Shown here one piece after another: positions 36,593-46,957 of a stretch of DNA of 64,000 bases (position 1 is the first letter of the stretch; the number at the start of each line of letters is the position of its first letter). The notes below the pieces were generated by a model. The model ran no database searches. It saw only the letters and a list, made by a program, of their open reading frames with translations, and was not told the origin of the DNA. The translations under genes and the position numbers were made by a program. The DNA is from Lolium rigidum (taxonomy: Eukaryota > Streptophyta > Magnoliopsida > Poales > Poaceae), in contig NC_061514.1 of NCBI RefSeq assembly GCF_022539505.1, positions 339,992,644 through 340,056,643 on the forward strand, written 5' to 3'.

Positions 36593-38548
36593 TCAGACGT
36601 CGCAGGTAAGCCACAGCGGCTCGGCGAACTCGCCGAGCGAATCGTCCGCCGCGGGAGGGCCTAGCGACGGCGACTCCACGCCGAGCGCCGGCCCCCACGC
36701 CGGCGTGCCGTTCTCGTAGGCGTTGCAGGTAAGCCTGACCAACTCTGACCCGTCGAGTCGGCACACATACAGGTCGCCGTAGGGCTGGAACTGGTTCGGG
36801 GCCGAGATGGGCTCGGCATTGACGCCGCCGAGGTTGGCCGTGAAGAGCAGCCACTGGCAGTCCGGGCTGAAGCACACGTGGTTGAACCGCTCCTTGTCCG
36901 CCTCCGGGCTCCCCGGCGGCCCGGCGACGTGCACGCGCCGTAGCCCCGTCCCGTCCGGCCGCACCAGGTAGATGCTGAACACGGCGGCATTGGCCGGGTC
37001 GTGCCGGTTGGAGGAGAACGCGATGAGGCTCCCGTCCGGCGACCAGCTGGGCATCGTGTCGATCCACTCGCCGTCGGTGAGCCTCCGTATCGTCTCCTCG
37101 CCGCGCGCCGCGTCGACGATGTACAGGTTCTTGTGGCCGGAGCGGCCGGACCGGAACACGACCCACCGCCCGCACGGCGACGCCGCCGGGAACGCGTCGT
37201 TGCCGGCCTCCGGACGGGTGAGCTCGTTCACCGCCGCGTGCACGTCGTCGCGGTCGTCCGTGAGGTCGGTCGGGTCGAACTCCATGCGCGCGATCCGGAC
37301 CGTGGCCTTGTGCGTCTCGAAGATGGGGCCCATGGAGGTGAACACGACCCCGGTCTCGGCGCGGCTCCAGGAGGTGTAGAACAGGCTGGGCTTCTCGGTG
37401 AGCACCCAGCGCTTGGAGCCGTCGGTCCGGAGGATCGTGAGGCCGGGGCCCTTGTTGAAGTCGCCGTTGAGCGCGAGGTGCTTCGCGTCCGGGGAGAAGG
37501 ACGGGAAGAAGCCGTGCACGCGGAGCATGCGCACGGAGCTCACCGGGCTGCGCACCGGCTGCAGGTAGGGGATCGCCGACTCGCCCGGCGCGCCCGCGCC
37601 GCGGAAGCGGTGGTACCCGAGGCGCGCGCCCGACGGCGAGAAGAAGGGGTTGTAGTGGTGCAGCTCCGGGTTGAGGAGCGAGGTAACCGAGGCGAACCGC
37701 TCCGTCTCGAGGTCGAACAGCTCGATGTGGCGGTGCGCGCGCTCCTTCCGCCGTGTCGCCACCGCGATCCAGCGGCCGCCCGATGCGGCGGGGGTGAAGC
37801 AGTGCACTCCCGGCGGCGTCACGCGCGTCTCGGCGCCGGAGGGCTCGAGTGTCTCCGGCGAGATGTCCACCCGGAAGACGCTCCACCAGCCGTCGTCCGC
37901 GACGCGGTGGAAGAAGACGGCGCCTTCCCCGTGCCAGGTCGGCCACCCGCCCCTCGCAGCGACGACGACGCGGCGGGCAGGGTCGGCGGCACGGAAGACG
38001 GCCACCTCTGTTTCCAGCACCTGGAAGTCGAACGCCCATGGCCTCTCCCCGTACGACGCGACGGCGAGGAGCTCGCCGGACGCGGACACGGCGGGGCTCA
38101 TGTCCACGACGCCCTGCGGCGTGACGCGCGCCGTCTCCTTGCTGGCCAGGTCCGTGGCGTACACCGCCGCCCAGCTCCTGAACGGCACGGCCGGCTTCTC
38201 GTGCGCGGACACGAAGTACAGCCGCCCGCCCCTCACCGTGGGGCGGTCGTGGAACGGGCTCTCCTCCACGGTCGGCAGCGGCACGGCGCGCTCCGACCAC
38301 GACCCCGGCCGGGACAGGTACAGGCCCGCCGAGCCGGCGCGCTCGGAGACGAAGGCCACCTCCTCGCCTCCGTCGTCGGCGAACTGGGCGTTGTAATTGA
38401 CGGACACGCCGTCCGTGTGGCAGAGCTCCGCCAGCTCCGAGGCGGATACGCTTATTTCTGCGGATTGCGGGACGGCGACGGAGAAGACGTCGAAGCCGAA
38501 GCCGGCGACGCTGATGGTGGCGAAGGCGATCGTGCCGCTGGGCTCCAT
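36593..38548 (-). CDS. TolB/PD40-type beta-propeller protein (DPP6 N-terminal domain-like)
   Basis: One uninterrupted 651-codon frame, apparently a single exon. The protein is built of propeller-type repeats with the PD40/TolB signature 'SPDG..(I/L)AF.S.R......(I/L)Y....DG'. Clear units are at residues 52-79 (FADDGGEEVAFVSER), 298-313 (NPFFSPSGARLGYH), 348-365 (FPSFSPDAKHLAL), 451-480 (AASPCGRWVVFRSGRSG), 498-533 (PSWSPDGSLIAFSSNRHD) and 555-600 (VCFSPDCQWLLFTAN). There is no C-terminal hydrolase domain with a GxSxG motif, so it is not a peptidase. It matches the plant group annotated as DPP6 N-terminal domain-like or TolB-related, whose role is not established. No signal peptide or membrane segment is seen. 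The coding sequence is very GC-rich and GC-ending, typical of one class of grass genes. The start at 38548 is the first ATG after a TATA-like box and a CA/CT-rich leader. Confidence 0.93.
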   Translation of the reverse strand: MEPSGTIAFATISVAGFGFDVFSVAVPQSAEISVSASELAELCHTDGVSVNYNAQFADDGGEEVAFVSERAGSAGLYLSRPGSWSERAVPLPTVEESPFHDRPTVRGGRLYFVSAHEKPAVPFRSWAAVYATDLASKETARVTPQGVVDMSPAVSASGELLAVASYGERPWAFDFQVLETEVAVFRAADPARRVVVAARGGWPTWHGEGAVFFHRVADDGWWSVFRVDISPETLEPSGAETRVTPPGVHCFTPAASGGRWIAVATRRKERAHRHIELFDLETERFASVTSLLNPELHHYNPFFSPSGARLGYHRFRGAGAPGESAIPYLQPVRSPVSSVRMLRVHGFFPSFSPDAKHLALNGDFNKGPGLTILRTDGSKRWVLTEKPSLFYTSWSRAETGVVFTSMGPIFETHKATVRIARMEFDPTDLTDDRDDVHAAVNELTRPEAGNDAFPAASPCGRWVVFRSGRSGHKNLYIVDAARGEETIRRLTDGEWIDTMPSWSPDGSLIAFSSNRHDPANAAVFSIYLVRPDGTGLRRVHVAGPPGSPEADKERFNHVCFSPDCQWLLFTANLGGVNAEPISAPNQFQPYGDLYVCRLDGSELVRLTCNAYENGTPAWGPALGVESPSLGPPAADDSLGEFAEPLWLTCDV

Positions 38549-38875
38549 CTCGCAGTAGCTGGTCGATGTGATGAACTGTGGGCTATGGCTGTGTGAGTTG
38601 AGCAGTGCTGCAGCTTGCAGGAGTGAGTGTGTGTGATGGAGGTATTTGTAGCCCTTGTAGGTTGGCGGCGAGACTTATCTGTTTGAACTTGTCGACTCGG
38701 CTACGGCTACTGGTCTACTGGAGTACAGTCGGATGGCTCCACTGCGCAGTGTCACGAGTGTGCACGTGGCGTGTGTGAACGGTCGCATCACAAACGGAAT
38801 CTGTGGAGCACGGTAGACAAGTCCATCTCTACTCCCAACTTCCAGCAGTACCCGTTTCGCCGCGCGCGCCCATTC
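38549..38875 (-). promoter_or_regulatory. Promoter and 5' leader of the propeller gene
   Basis: On the minus strand CTACAAATACC (38641-38651) resembles a TATA box. It is followed by CACACACACTCACTCC, a plausible transcription start region, then about 60 bases to the ATG. The core promoter is bounded upstream at about 38880 by the arm of a long inverted repeat, so any further regulatory DNA is separated from the gene by that element. Confidence 0.5.
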
Positions 38876-38879
38876 ACCG

Positions 38880-40351
38880 CATCGTCTATTTTCACAAAAT
38901 TAACCTATGTTTTAAAAGATCTCATAAAATAATCTTTTTGTAAAAAGATTTTATAAATATTTTTTGTTTGACTCCGCACCAGATGGAGTCATGCTCAGTA
39001 CCACGGCTCCGTCTCATCAGGAGCAAAGTTATAAAGCACGGTGCCGTCTCAGCTGGAGCAAAGCTCAGAAACAGAACGCCGCAAACTCAGTAGCACGGCC
39101 CCGCTTTAGGTGGAGCCAAGCTCTCCGTCTCAAGTGGAGCCAAGGTCCTCAGCCTTTTTCGCCGACAATTGGGATCAGTTCATGCACTTAGTGAGGAACA
39201 AGGTTATTAAACCGATAGAGAGGTTTGCATAATCTTGGGCCACCACCAAGGGGTACTCAACGCATTTATTTTATATTTATGCTTATTCCCATTTAGATGG
39301 TTATGTGCGCAAAATTAGAAGATGTACCATAGCAATACTTTCTATTCTTCTCAGTTTGTTCTTAACTGTTTCTTGATATAACTCTTTTAAGCAAGGGGCG
39401 ACACGTTAAAATAGAGTGCGAGCTCGATGTGGTTCATACCTCTAGGGTCATATATGTACTCGCTATCACCACAGAGTAGAGTGAGGGAAGACATAGTATA
39501 GGTTTTCATGTTGTATTTTATAGGCTTTTTTCTTCAATATGTTAACTTATAAACTGTTTTTATCATGAAATATAACCTGTCATAGATTTTATCATTTATC
39601 CTTGCTATATTAGTGTATTTCTATTTGCAACGTGCTTTAGCAGCTTAGGTTTCGAGGTGCGATCTAGTTCCAACAATCATCAGGATGTATCTCACAACCA
39701 CAGATCGGGAGAGTGTCGAGACTCTATAGAGAGTCACAACAAACTAATGAACGCTTATTAACCAACTGTCTCTAGCGAGATGATCCGGAGGCACCACAAA
39801 ACTTCTAACATGTGCCTAATAAGGCATGTTAGCGAAGCGCCTTACATCTGACGGGTTAAGCGCACGTCAGTTACTCGGAGTCATTTCTGGCAAGGTTAGG
39901 GTGGCACGCGACTAGTCTGAGCAGGGTTTTAAGCAGTAGCCAGCAAAAAATTTGCACACATAACCATATATATGAAAATAAGCATAAAATAGAAAATAAC
40001 TACGTTGAGTATCTCTTAGTGGCAGTCCGATCAATTGTCGTTGGAAAACGGCTAAGGACCTTGACTTCACCTGGAATGGAGCCGTGATACAGAGGTTGGC
40101 TCCACCTAGAACGGAGTTGTGCTTCTGAGCTTCACACCATTCAAAACAGAGTTATGCTACTGAGTTTGGCTCCACCTAAAACGGCGCCATGCTTCTGAGC
40201 TTGGCTCCACTGGACCGAGTCGTACTAATGAGCATTGCTCCATCTAGTCCACAGCCAAACAAAATATTATTTTGTGAAATCTTTTCAGTAATATATTATG
40301 TTGTGAGATCTTTCCAGATATAGGTTAGCTTTGTTAAAATCGTCCACCGTA
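38880..40351. mobile_element. Element with long inverted arms (non-autonomous DNA transposon or foldback element)
   Basis: The sequence 38880-39315 recurs in reverse complement at about 39950-40351. Shared landmarks in order are TTTTCACAAAATTAACC / TTTTAACAAAGCTAACC, AAAGATCTC, ATGGAGxCATGCTCA, several GGAGCCAAGCTCA units, CAAGGTCCT(C/T)AGCC, and TATGCTTATTxxCAT...GGTTATGTG. The arms are about 400 bp and the centre about 630 bp, with no coding sequence and no transposase motif. The left arm has an extra 55 bp near 39185-39245. Exact ends and target duplications are not clear, so the superfamily is open (Mutator-like elements commonly have arms this long). Confidence 0.72.
38980..39150 (+). 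repeat. Degenerate ~35-bp tandem units in the left inverted arm
   Basis: Repeats of the type (A/C)ACGGCTCCGTCTCAGGTGGAGC(C)AAGCTCAG occur about five times. Each unit carries its own GCTCC...GGAGC mini-palindrome. The right arm (about 40070-40245) holds the matching array in reverse complement. Confidence 0.7.
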
Positions 40352-41139
40352 TCACCATTTCGATCTGAACTTCTGAAGCATAGTACTGTATAGTTTGTTT
40401 TAGTGAATATAAGTTGCATGCGACGCAGAAATTTGGCAAACTGAAATTTCCAACAAAAAAAGTCCTTAGGGATTTAATCTGACACTTAACAGAATTAATC
40501 TGGCACGTTGTCTTAAGAATAGTCTTTTTTGGATGAGTACAAATAGCCTAGTGACAGTACACTGCATGCGACTATACGAAAAGAGTAGGACAGGTAGAGT
40601 GCACCTCAGCTGGAATGTGGGCAATGTTCAGTGTCCGAGCAGGTGTGAACGCAGCTGGATGATTGGCAGAGTAGGCAGATTCGAGTTTTGGTCAAGGAAA
40701 CGCACTGTCCTATGTGAGCTTGCTTGCCAAGAAACCTTTATATTTTGCATAGTTTTAATAATTGCGCATCCACGTTAGTACTTCGCTGGCTTCCCATACA
40801 AGCCAATGAACATTTCATATGTGCACTTAATTAGGTGTGTTGGCTTAATATGCCTTAAAATGGACAGACATTGGTTCTAGCGGATCTTCCTATATCTGGA
40901 TCGACTTGATTAGGTGTGAACGCAAATGTCATCGTGGAATGATACTGGCAAGATCCTAGTTCTGGTCATAGCAGGATTGTCCCACGTGAAGTAATTCGAC
41001 GGCAGGAACTTCTCGGTGGTGATTCAGTTCCATCTATAAGTGCATCTCCACTCGTACCTCCTATACGGGTTTTGACAGTGGCTTTCACCGGATTGTACGG
41101 AGGCGCCGGATGAAACTTTGCTATGGGGGAGGATGATCT
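40352..41139. other. Unassigned sequence left of the copia LTR
   Basis: No convincing gene is seen. A hint of copia gag-leader-like sequence on the minus strand (about 40990-41060) is too short to call. Confidence 0.4.
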
Positions 41140-42194
41140 TGTTGGATAATTAGGTACAATTTCCATGATTAATTCCAGAATATTAAGCATGACGACAGTA
41201 ACTACTAACATGTGAAACTCGAACATACTAGATGCAGTGATCAACATGAACAGTAGTAGAGCAAACAAGTACAACATCCATCGCTAAACGGATCGAGATA
41301 TGTCGCACGTACCGATCCGGTGGAGGTGGCGGTGAAGGTGTAGCGGACGATGTTGCAGCGAGTAACGTTGTTGATGACAACGTTGTTGATGACGGGGACG
41401 ACGGGTCGTAGTAGACGGCGGTGAGCAGCACCGCCCGACTTGGACGGAAGGCGACCCGTGATGAAGAGCTTGAGCGAGCCGCGCGAGCGCTTCCCAAAAC
41501 CCACTCGCCCTCTCCCGCACAGGATCGCAAGGACGAGCGGTTCCGGAGACCTGCTCTCCCATTCGCCGATGCACGTCGGCGCGCGGGATGGAGTAGGCTA
41601 CGATGGCGGCGCAAGCGCAGAGAGGTGGAAACCCTAACTCGTGTATTCGGTTTGTTTCGCGGTAGCCGGGCAAGAGATTATATAGGCTCGGGAAACCCTA
41701 GGCAACGTGGGCCACACCCACGTCGCACGAACGTTTCGAGTCGGTTACAGATAGCCCACGATCCGGGAGCGACCCGAACCGACTAACTGCGACGCGTCCG
41801 TCTAGGACTCTGTTCGTTTTCCTGAGCTGCAAAAAGTAAGGAAAGTCTCGGCTCGAGGCTCAATCCACTCACCACGAGCGCGGCGCGCGCGTCGTGACGT
41901 GACGTGTCATGTCAAGTCGAGACGAGCGAGCGAGGAGGAGGAGGAGGAGTGCGCGCGTGTAGCACTCCTATTCTCACTCACTTACTAGTGGTGAAACAAC
42001 CCACCTTATAAGGTGGTCTAACTTCCTCCCAACTTTTCATGTGGGACTAAACTTCCCACCTCTTGTCACTCCCTAGTGAGCTGCCACCAACTTGGGCTCA
42101 AAATCACAAGGCTGCCACTAAGTGGGCTTTGAGATTTATAGGGAAAATTTGAAATCTAGTATGGGCCACCAAATGTGGGCCCAATATTTTAACA
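41140..42194 (-). repeat. 3' LTR of a truncated copia element
   Basis: Read on the minus strand it begins TGTTAAAATATTGGG right after a G-rich tract (TGGTGGGGGATTG) and ends in CCTAATTATCCAACA, with TGTT...AACA ends. A TATA-like CCTATATAATCTC lies at about 41675-41687 on the minus strand, followed by a leader. The left boundary is inferred from the terminal inverted bases only, since the other LTR is outside the window. Confidence 0.65.
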
Positions 42195-42781
42195 ATCCCC
42201 CACCAGATCTCAAATACTCATTTAGAGATTTACCAATACTCACTGCTTGTTTATATACCAGTTGTTTCAGCGGAGACCGTTAAGTTGAACTTCCGCCTAG
42301 AACCTTAAGCTACATCCATTCACACTTGAACAATGGACTAAGCCTTGAATTGCAAGTTTTGCGTGAACAGGGTTTCACTCAAAGTCATGACCAGTACATG
42401 GCTGCCGTAGCCTACCCCGCGGGTGAAGCATATGCGTCATACTTCGTGGTCTCTTCATGAGTTTACTAGAGATCACCCAAATCTCATAGATTGCGACGTT
42501 TAACAATCGGACTCATATAGGTGTGTTATTTCAAGAATGCTCTAGAGGACAAGCATCTTTGCTAAAATAGCCAACATAAACACATTAAGGCTTTTGCCAA
42601 CCTCGCCTTACAGACAATTGAGAGTTGTGCATCTTCACATAGAGAGGGTTACATAATACTCTCCTCAATTAAACCACTAGTTTGTTCTTCCCGGGTCCTA
42701 ATTCACGGGATCTCCGATCACAAAGGTTGGGTTACCACTATGGTGTAACATCAACGGGTCTCAAACCCATCTCCTCGATGC
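42195..42781 (-). other. 3' non-coding end of copia internal region
   Basis: This stretch lies between the RNase H frame and the LTR. The polypurine tract is at about 42195-42212 (minus GATCTGGTGGGGGATTG). Nothing else is recognised. Confidence 0.6.
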
Positions 42782-43635
42782 ACTTTCTATCACATTACGT
42801 GATAGTCCCTTTGTAAAGAGATCTGCCAGGTTTTTGTCTCGTTTGAATATATGTAACAGCTTATTACTCCGGAGTTTCGCAATTTCCCGACGGACTTCAA
42901 ACGTCTCTTGACGTGTCTTGATGACTTCGCGTTATCCTTAGAATTGTTCACTTTGACAATTACAGCTTGATTGTCACAATTCAAAAGGATTGCCGGAACA
43001 GGTTTTTCAACCACAGGCAAGTCCATCAAGAGCTCACGCAACCATTCCGATTCAACAAGTGGTTGTGTCTAAAGCGATAAGTTCTCGCTTCCATAGTTGA
43101 CCTCGTCAATATGGTTTGCTTGCAAGATCTCCATGATACTCGCGCCACCTCCAAAGGTAAATACATACCCACTTGTGGCGTACGGATCAGCTACATCCGA
43201 GATCCAATTCGAATCACTATATCCTTCAAGCACAGACTGGGTGCCCCGAATAGTGAATCCCATAACTCATTGTACCACATAGGTAGCGCATGACCCTATC
43301 AAGTGCATGCCAATGATCAGTACTCGGGTTTGACATGAACCTACTCAACTTGCTAATAGCAAAAGAGATGTCCTGGTCTAGTCGCGCTCGCTAAATACAT
43401 GAGTGAGCCAACAATCCGAGAGTATCTCGGCTGATCTACGGCAATCCTCCGGTTCTTGCGTAATGTCACACTGGGATCATAAGGTGTTGGAGAAGACTTG
43501 CTAGCAATATAGCCGAACCGGCTCAAGATCTTCTCAAAATAATGAGATTGTGTTAGAGTAATCCCACTCTCGTTCTTAATAAGCTTGATGTTCAGAATCA
43601 CATCAGCTTCTCCCAGATCTTTCATATCAAAGCAC
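42782..43635 (-). pseudogene. Ty1/copia pol fragment: end of RT and RNase H
   Basis: From 43635 downward the minus strand encodes the end of a copia reverse transcriptase (FDMKDLGEADVILNIKL, then SRIVGSLMYLASATRP). RNase H follows ([55 protein letters not shown]), ending at about 42790. Frame changes near 43360, 43260, 43080 and 42870 make it non-functional. The upstream part of the element is cut off by element F at 43636 and should lie to the right of the window, beyond F's far end. Lineage within copia not assigned. Confidence 0.88.
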
Positions 43636-45345
43636 TGATACGTCTCCGACGTATCGATAATTTCTTGTGTTCCATGCCACATTATTGATGATATCTACAT
43701 GTTATATGCACATTTTATGTCATATTCGTGCATTTTCTGGAACTAACCTATTAACAAGATGCCGAAGTGCCGATTCGTTGTTCTGCTGTTTTTGGTTTCA
43801 GAAATCCTAGTAAGGAAATATTCTCGGAATCGGACGAAATCAACGCCAAAGATCTTAGAATCCCCGGAAGCATCCAGAACACCCGAGAGTCGCCAGAGGG
43901 GGGCCACACAGGCCCCAGATGATAGGCCGGCGCGGCCCACCCCCTGGCCGCGCGGCCCTATGGTGTCGTCGCCCCTTCGACCTTCTGACGCCGCCTCTTC
44001 GCCTATATAAAGCCCCTGGACCTAAAACCACGATACGGAAAAGCCACGGTACGAGAAACCTTCCAGAGCCGCCGCCATCGCGAAGCCAAGATCTGGGGGA
44101 CAGGAGTCTCTATTCCGGCACGCCGCCGGGACGGGGAAGTGCCCCGGAAGGCTTCTCCATCGACACCACCGCCATCTTCATCAACGCTGCTGTCTCCCAT
44201 GAGGAGGGAGTAGTTCTCCATCGAGGCTCGGGGTTGTACCGGTAGCTATGTGGTTCATCTCTCTCCTATGTACTTCAATACAATAATCTCATGAGCTGCC
44301 TTACATGATTGAGATTCATATGATGATGCTTGTAATCTAGATGTCATTATGCTAGTCAAGTGGGTTTTACTTATGTGATCTCCGGAGACTCCTTGTCCCA
44401 CGTGTGTAAAGGTGACAGTGTGTGCACCGTGTGAGTCTCTTAGGCTATATTTCACAGAATACTTATTCGCTGTTATGAATGGCATAGTGAAGTGCTTATT
44501 TATATCCCTTTATGATTGCAATGTGTTTTGTATCACAATTTATCCATGTGCTACTCTAGTGATGTTATTAAAGTAGTTTATTCCTCCCGCACGGTGTAAT
44601 GGTGATAGTGTGTGCATCCGTGTTAGTACTTGGCGTAGGCTATGATTATGATCTCTTGTAGATTATGAAGTTAACTATTGCTATGATGGTATTGATGTGA
44701 TCTATTCCTCCTACATAGTGTGAAGGTGACGAGTGTGCATGCTATGTTAGTACTTGGTTTAGTTGTGTTGATCTGTCATGCACTCTAAGGTTATTTAAAT
44801 ATGAACATTGAATATTGTGGAGCTTGTTAACTCCGGCATTGAGGGTTCGTGTAATCCTACGCAATTAGTGGTGTTCATCATCCAACAAGAGAGTGTAGAG
44901 TATGCATTTATCTATTCTGTTATGTGATCAATGTTGAGAGTGTCCACTAGTGAAAGTATGATCCCTAGGCCTTGTTCCTAAATATCGCTACCGCTGCTTG
45001 TTTACTTGTTTTATCGCATCTGTACTTCCTGCAATATTACCACCATCAACCACACGCCAGCAAGCACTTTTACGGCGCCGTTACTCATTGCTCATATATA
45101 TTCATACCACCTGTATTTCACTATCTCTTCGCCGAACTAGTGCACCTATTAGGTGCGTTGGGGACACAAGAGACTTCTTGCTTTGTGGTTGCGGGGTTGC
45201 ATGAGAGGGATATCTTTGACCTCTTCCTCCCTGAGTTCGATAAACCTTGGGTGATCCACTTAAGGGAAAACTGCTGCTGTTCTACAAACCTCTGCTCTTG
45301 GAGGCCCAACACTGTCTACAAGAATAGAAGCACCCGTAGACATCA
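43636..45345 (+). repeat. 5' LTR of element F
   Basis: A 1710-bp LTR beginning TGATACGTCTCCGACGTATC and ending CCGTAGACATCA. The first 170 bp closely match the LTR of element D; the middle differs. TATA box at 44004-44011. Confidence 0.88.
44004..44011 (+). promoter_or_regulatory. TATA box in LTR of element F
   Basis: CGCCTATATAAAGCCCC lies in GC-rich context, with AACCACGATACGG and a GC-rich leader downstream; a near-consensus core promoter. Confidence 0.75.
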
Positions 45346-45355
45346 AGCTATTTTC

Positions 45356-45373
45356 TGGCGCCGTTGCCGGGGA
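45356..45373 (+). other. Primer binding site of element F (tRNA-Asp type)
   Basis: TGGCGCCGTTGCCGGGGA lies ten bases after the LTR end, a full match to the Athila primer site. Confidence 0.9.
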
Positions 45374-45505
45374 GGAAAGGTAAAAGGTACTCACACTCCG
45401 GATCTCGGCTACTAAGCTATTTTCGCCGTTGTAAGTACTCGAAGCTATTTCCTTTAGATCCCGCAATTGCATCTTTTTGTTTCTTGTTTACACTAGTTAG
45501 GCATA

Positions 45506-46256
45506 ATGGACACCAATGAGCTTCTTATTCTATTTCCTGATTTAAGACATGGATGGTTTGATGCGAAAATTAAAAAACCTATGGAATCTTATTTGCATGC
45601 TTGGTAGTAATATTAGTATGAACGCTTTGAACACCATTGTTGATAATGATATAGAAAGTTCTAAGCTTGGGGAAGCTGGTTTTCATGATCTTTTTAGTCC
45701 CCCAAGCATTAAGGAGAAAATTTTCTTTGATGATACTTTGCCTCCTATTTATGATGATTATAATGATAGTGGTATTTTGGCGCCACCTACTATGGAGAAT
45801 AAAGTTTATTATGATTATACTATGCCTCCTATATTTGATGATGAGAATAATAATGATAGCTACTTTGTTGAATTTGCTCCCACTACAACTAATAAAATTG
45901 ATTATGCTTATGTGGAGAGTAATAATTTTATGCATGAGACTCATGATAAGAATGCTTTATGTGATAGTTATATTGTTGAGTTTGCTCATGATGCTACTGA
46001 AAGTTATTATGAGAGAGGAAAATATGGTTGTAGAAATTTTCATGTTACTAAAACACCTCTCTATGTGCTGAAATTTTTGAAGCTACACTTGTTCAATCTT
46101 CCTATGCTTGTTACTTTGCTCTTCATGAACTTATTTACTTACAAGATTCCTATGCATAGTAAGCATGTTATACTTAAATGTGTTTTGAATTTGCCTTTTG
46201 ATGCTCTCTTTTGCTTCAACTACTATTTCTTGCGAGTGCATCATCAAAACTGCTGA
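45506..46256 (+). pseudogene. Element F central gene: acidic, Tyr/Asp-rich protein of unknown function
   Basis: The likely start is ATG 45506 (MDTNELLILFPDLRHGWFDAK...). That frame stops at 45605-45607, and a shift moves to the frame that stays open to 46256. I do not recognise a domain and it is not gag. The middle carries repeated acidic blocks of the form FDDTLPPIYDDYND and YDYTMPPIFDDENN, followed by two blocks of the form DSYxVEFAxxxT. The C-terminal 60 residues are hydrophobic and basic, with leucine/phenylalanine-rich segments that could be membrane-associated. I recall similar reading frames as common in Triticeae repeats, always in this retroelement context. Codon use is AT-rich, like the element. 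Confidence 0.6.
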
Positions 46257-46957
46257 GCCCATCTTAACGGCTATAAAGAAAGAACTTCTTGGAAGATAAC
46301 CCATGTGTTATTTTGCTACAGTACTTTGTTTTATATTTGTGTCTTGGAAGTTGTTTACTACTGTAGCAACCTCTCCTTATCTTAGTTTTGCGTTTTGTTG
46401 TGCCAAGTAAAGTCGTTGATAGAAAGGTTGATACTAGATTTGGATTACTGCGCAGAAACAGATTTCTTTGCTGTCACGAATCTGGGCAAAATTCTCTGTA
46501 GGTAACTCAGCAAATTATGCCAATTTACGTGAGTAATCCTCAGATATGTACGCAACTTTCATTCAATTTGATCATTTTCATTTGAGCAAGTCTGGTGCCT
46601 CGATAAAATCCATCTTTACGGACTGTTCTGTTTTGACAGATTCTGCCTTTTATTTCGCATTGCCTCTTTTGCTATGTTGGATGAATTTCCTTGATCCATT
46701 AATGTCCAGTAGCTTTATGCAATGTCCAGAAGTGTTAAGAATGATTGTGTCACCTCTGAACATGTTAATTTTTATTGTGCACTAACCCTCTAATGAGTTG
46801 TTTCGAGTTTGGTGTGGAGGAAGTTTTCAAGGGTCAAGAGAGGAGGATGATATACTATGATCAAGAAGAGTGAAAGCTCTAAGCTTGGGGATGCCCCGGT
46901 GGTTCACCCCTGCATATTTCAAGAAGACTCAAGCATCTAAGCTTGGGGATGCCCAAG
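46257..46957 (+). other. Conserved 3' internal region of element F (start)
   Basis: Closely similar to 56035-56740 of element D. Two copies of AAGCTTGGGGATGC occur at 46881-46894 and 46939-46952; element E inserts five bases after the second. Confidence 0.8.

Noticed and set aside
36456..38300. A 614-codon minus-strand frame overlapping the propeller gene
   Set aside because: Arg-rich shadow in another frame of the same strand; no recognisable motif and it runs through the 3' UTR.
37001..38596. A 531-codon open frame on the plus strand, opposite the propeller gene
   Set aside because: It is a by-product of the extreme GC content of the coding strand; it is Arg/Gly/Ala-rich without domain signature, while the minus-strand frame has clear PD40 repeats.
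40990..41060. Possible copia gag start left of the copia LTR
   Set aside because: A few residues resembling a gag beginning are not enough, and no continuing frame is found.
41228..41673. Possible gene in the GC-rich part of the copia LTR
   Set aside because: It lies downstream of the LTR's own TATA box and upstream of its end; this is the LTR leader, with overlapping frames and no domain.
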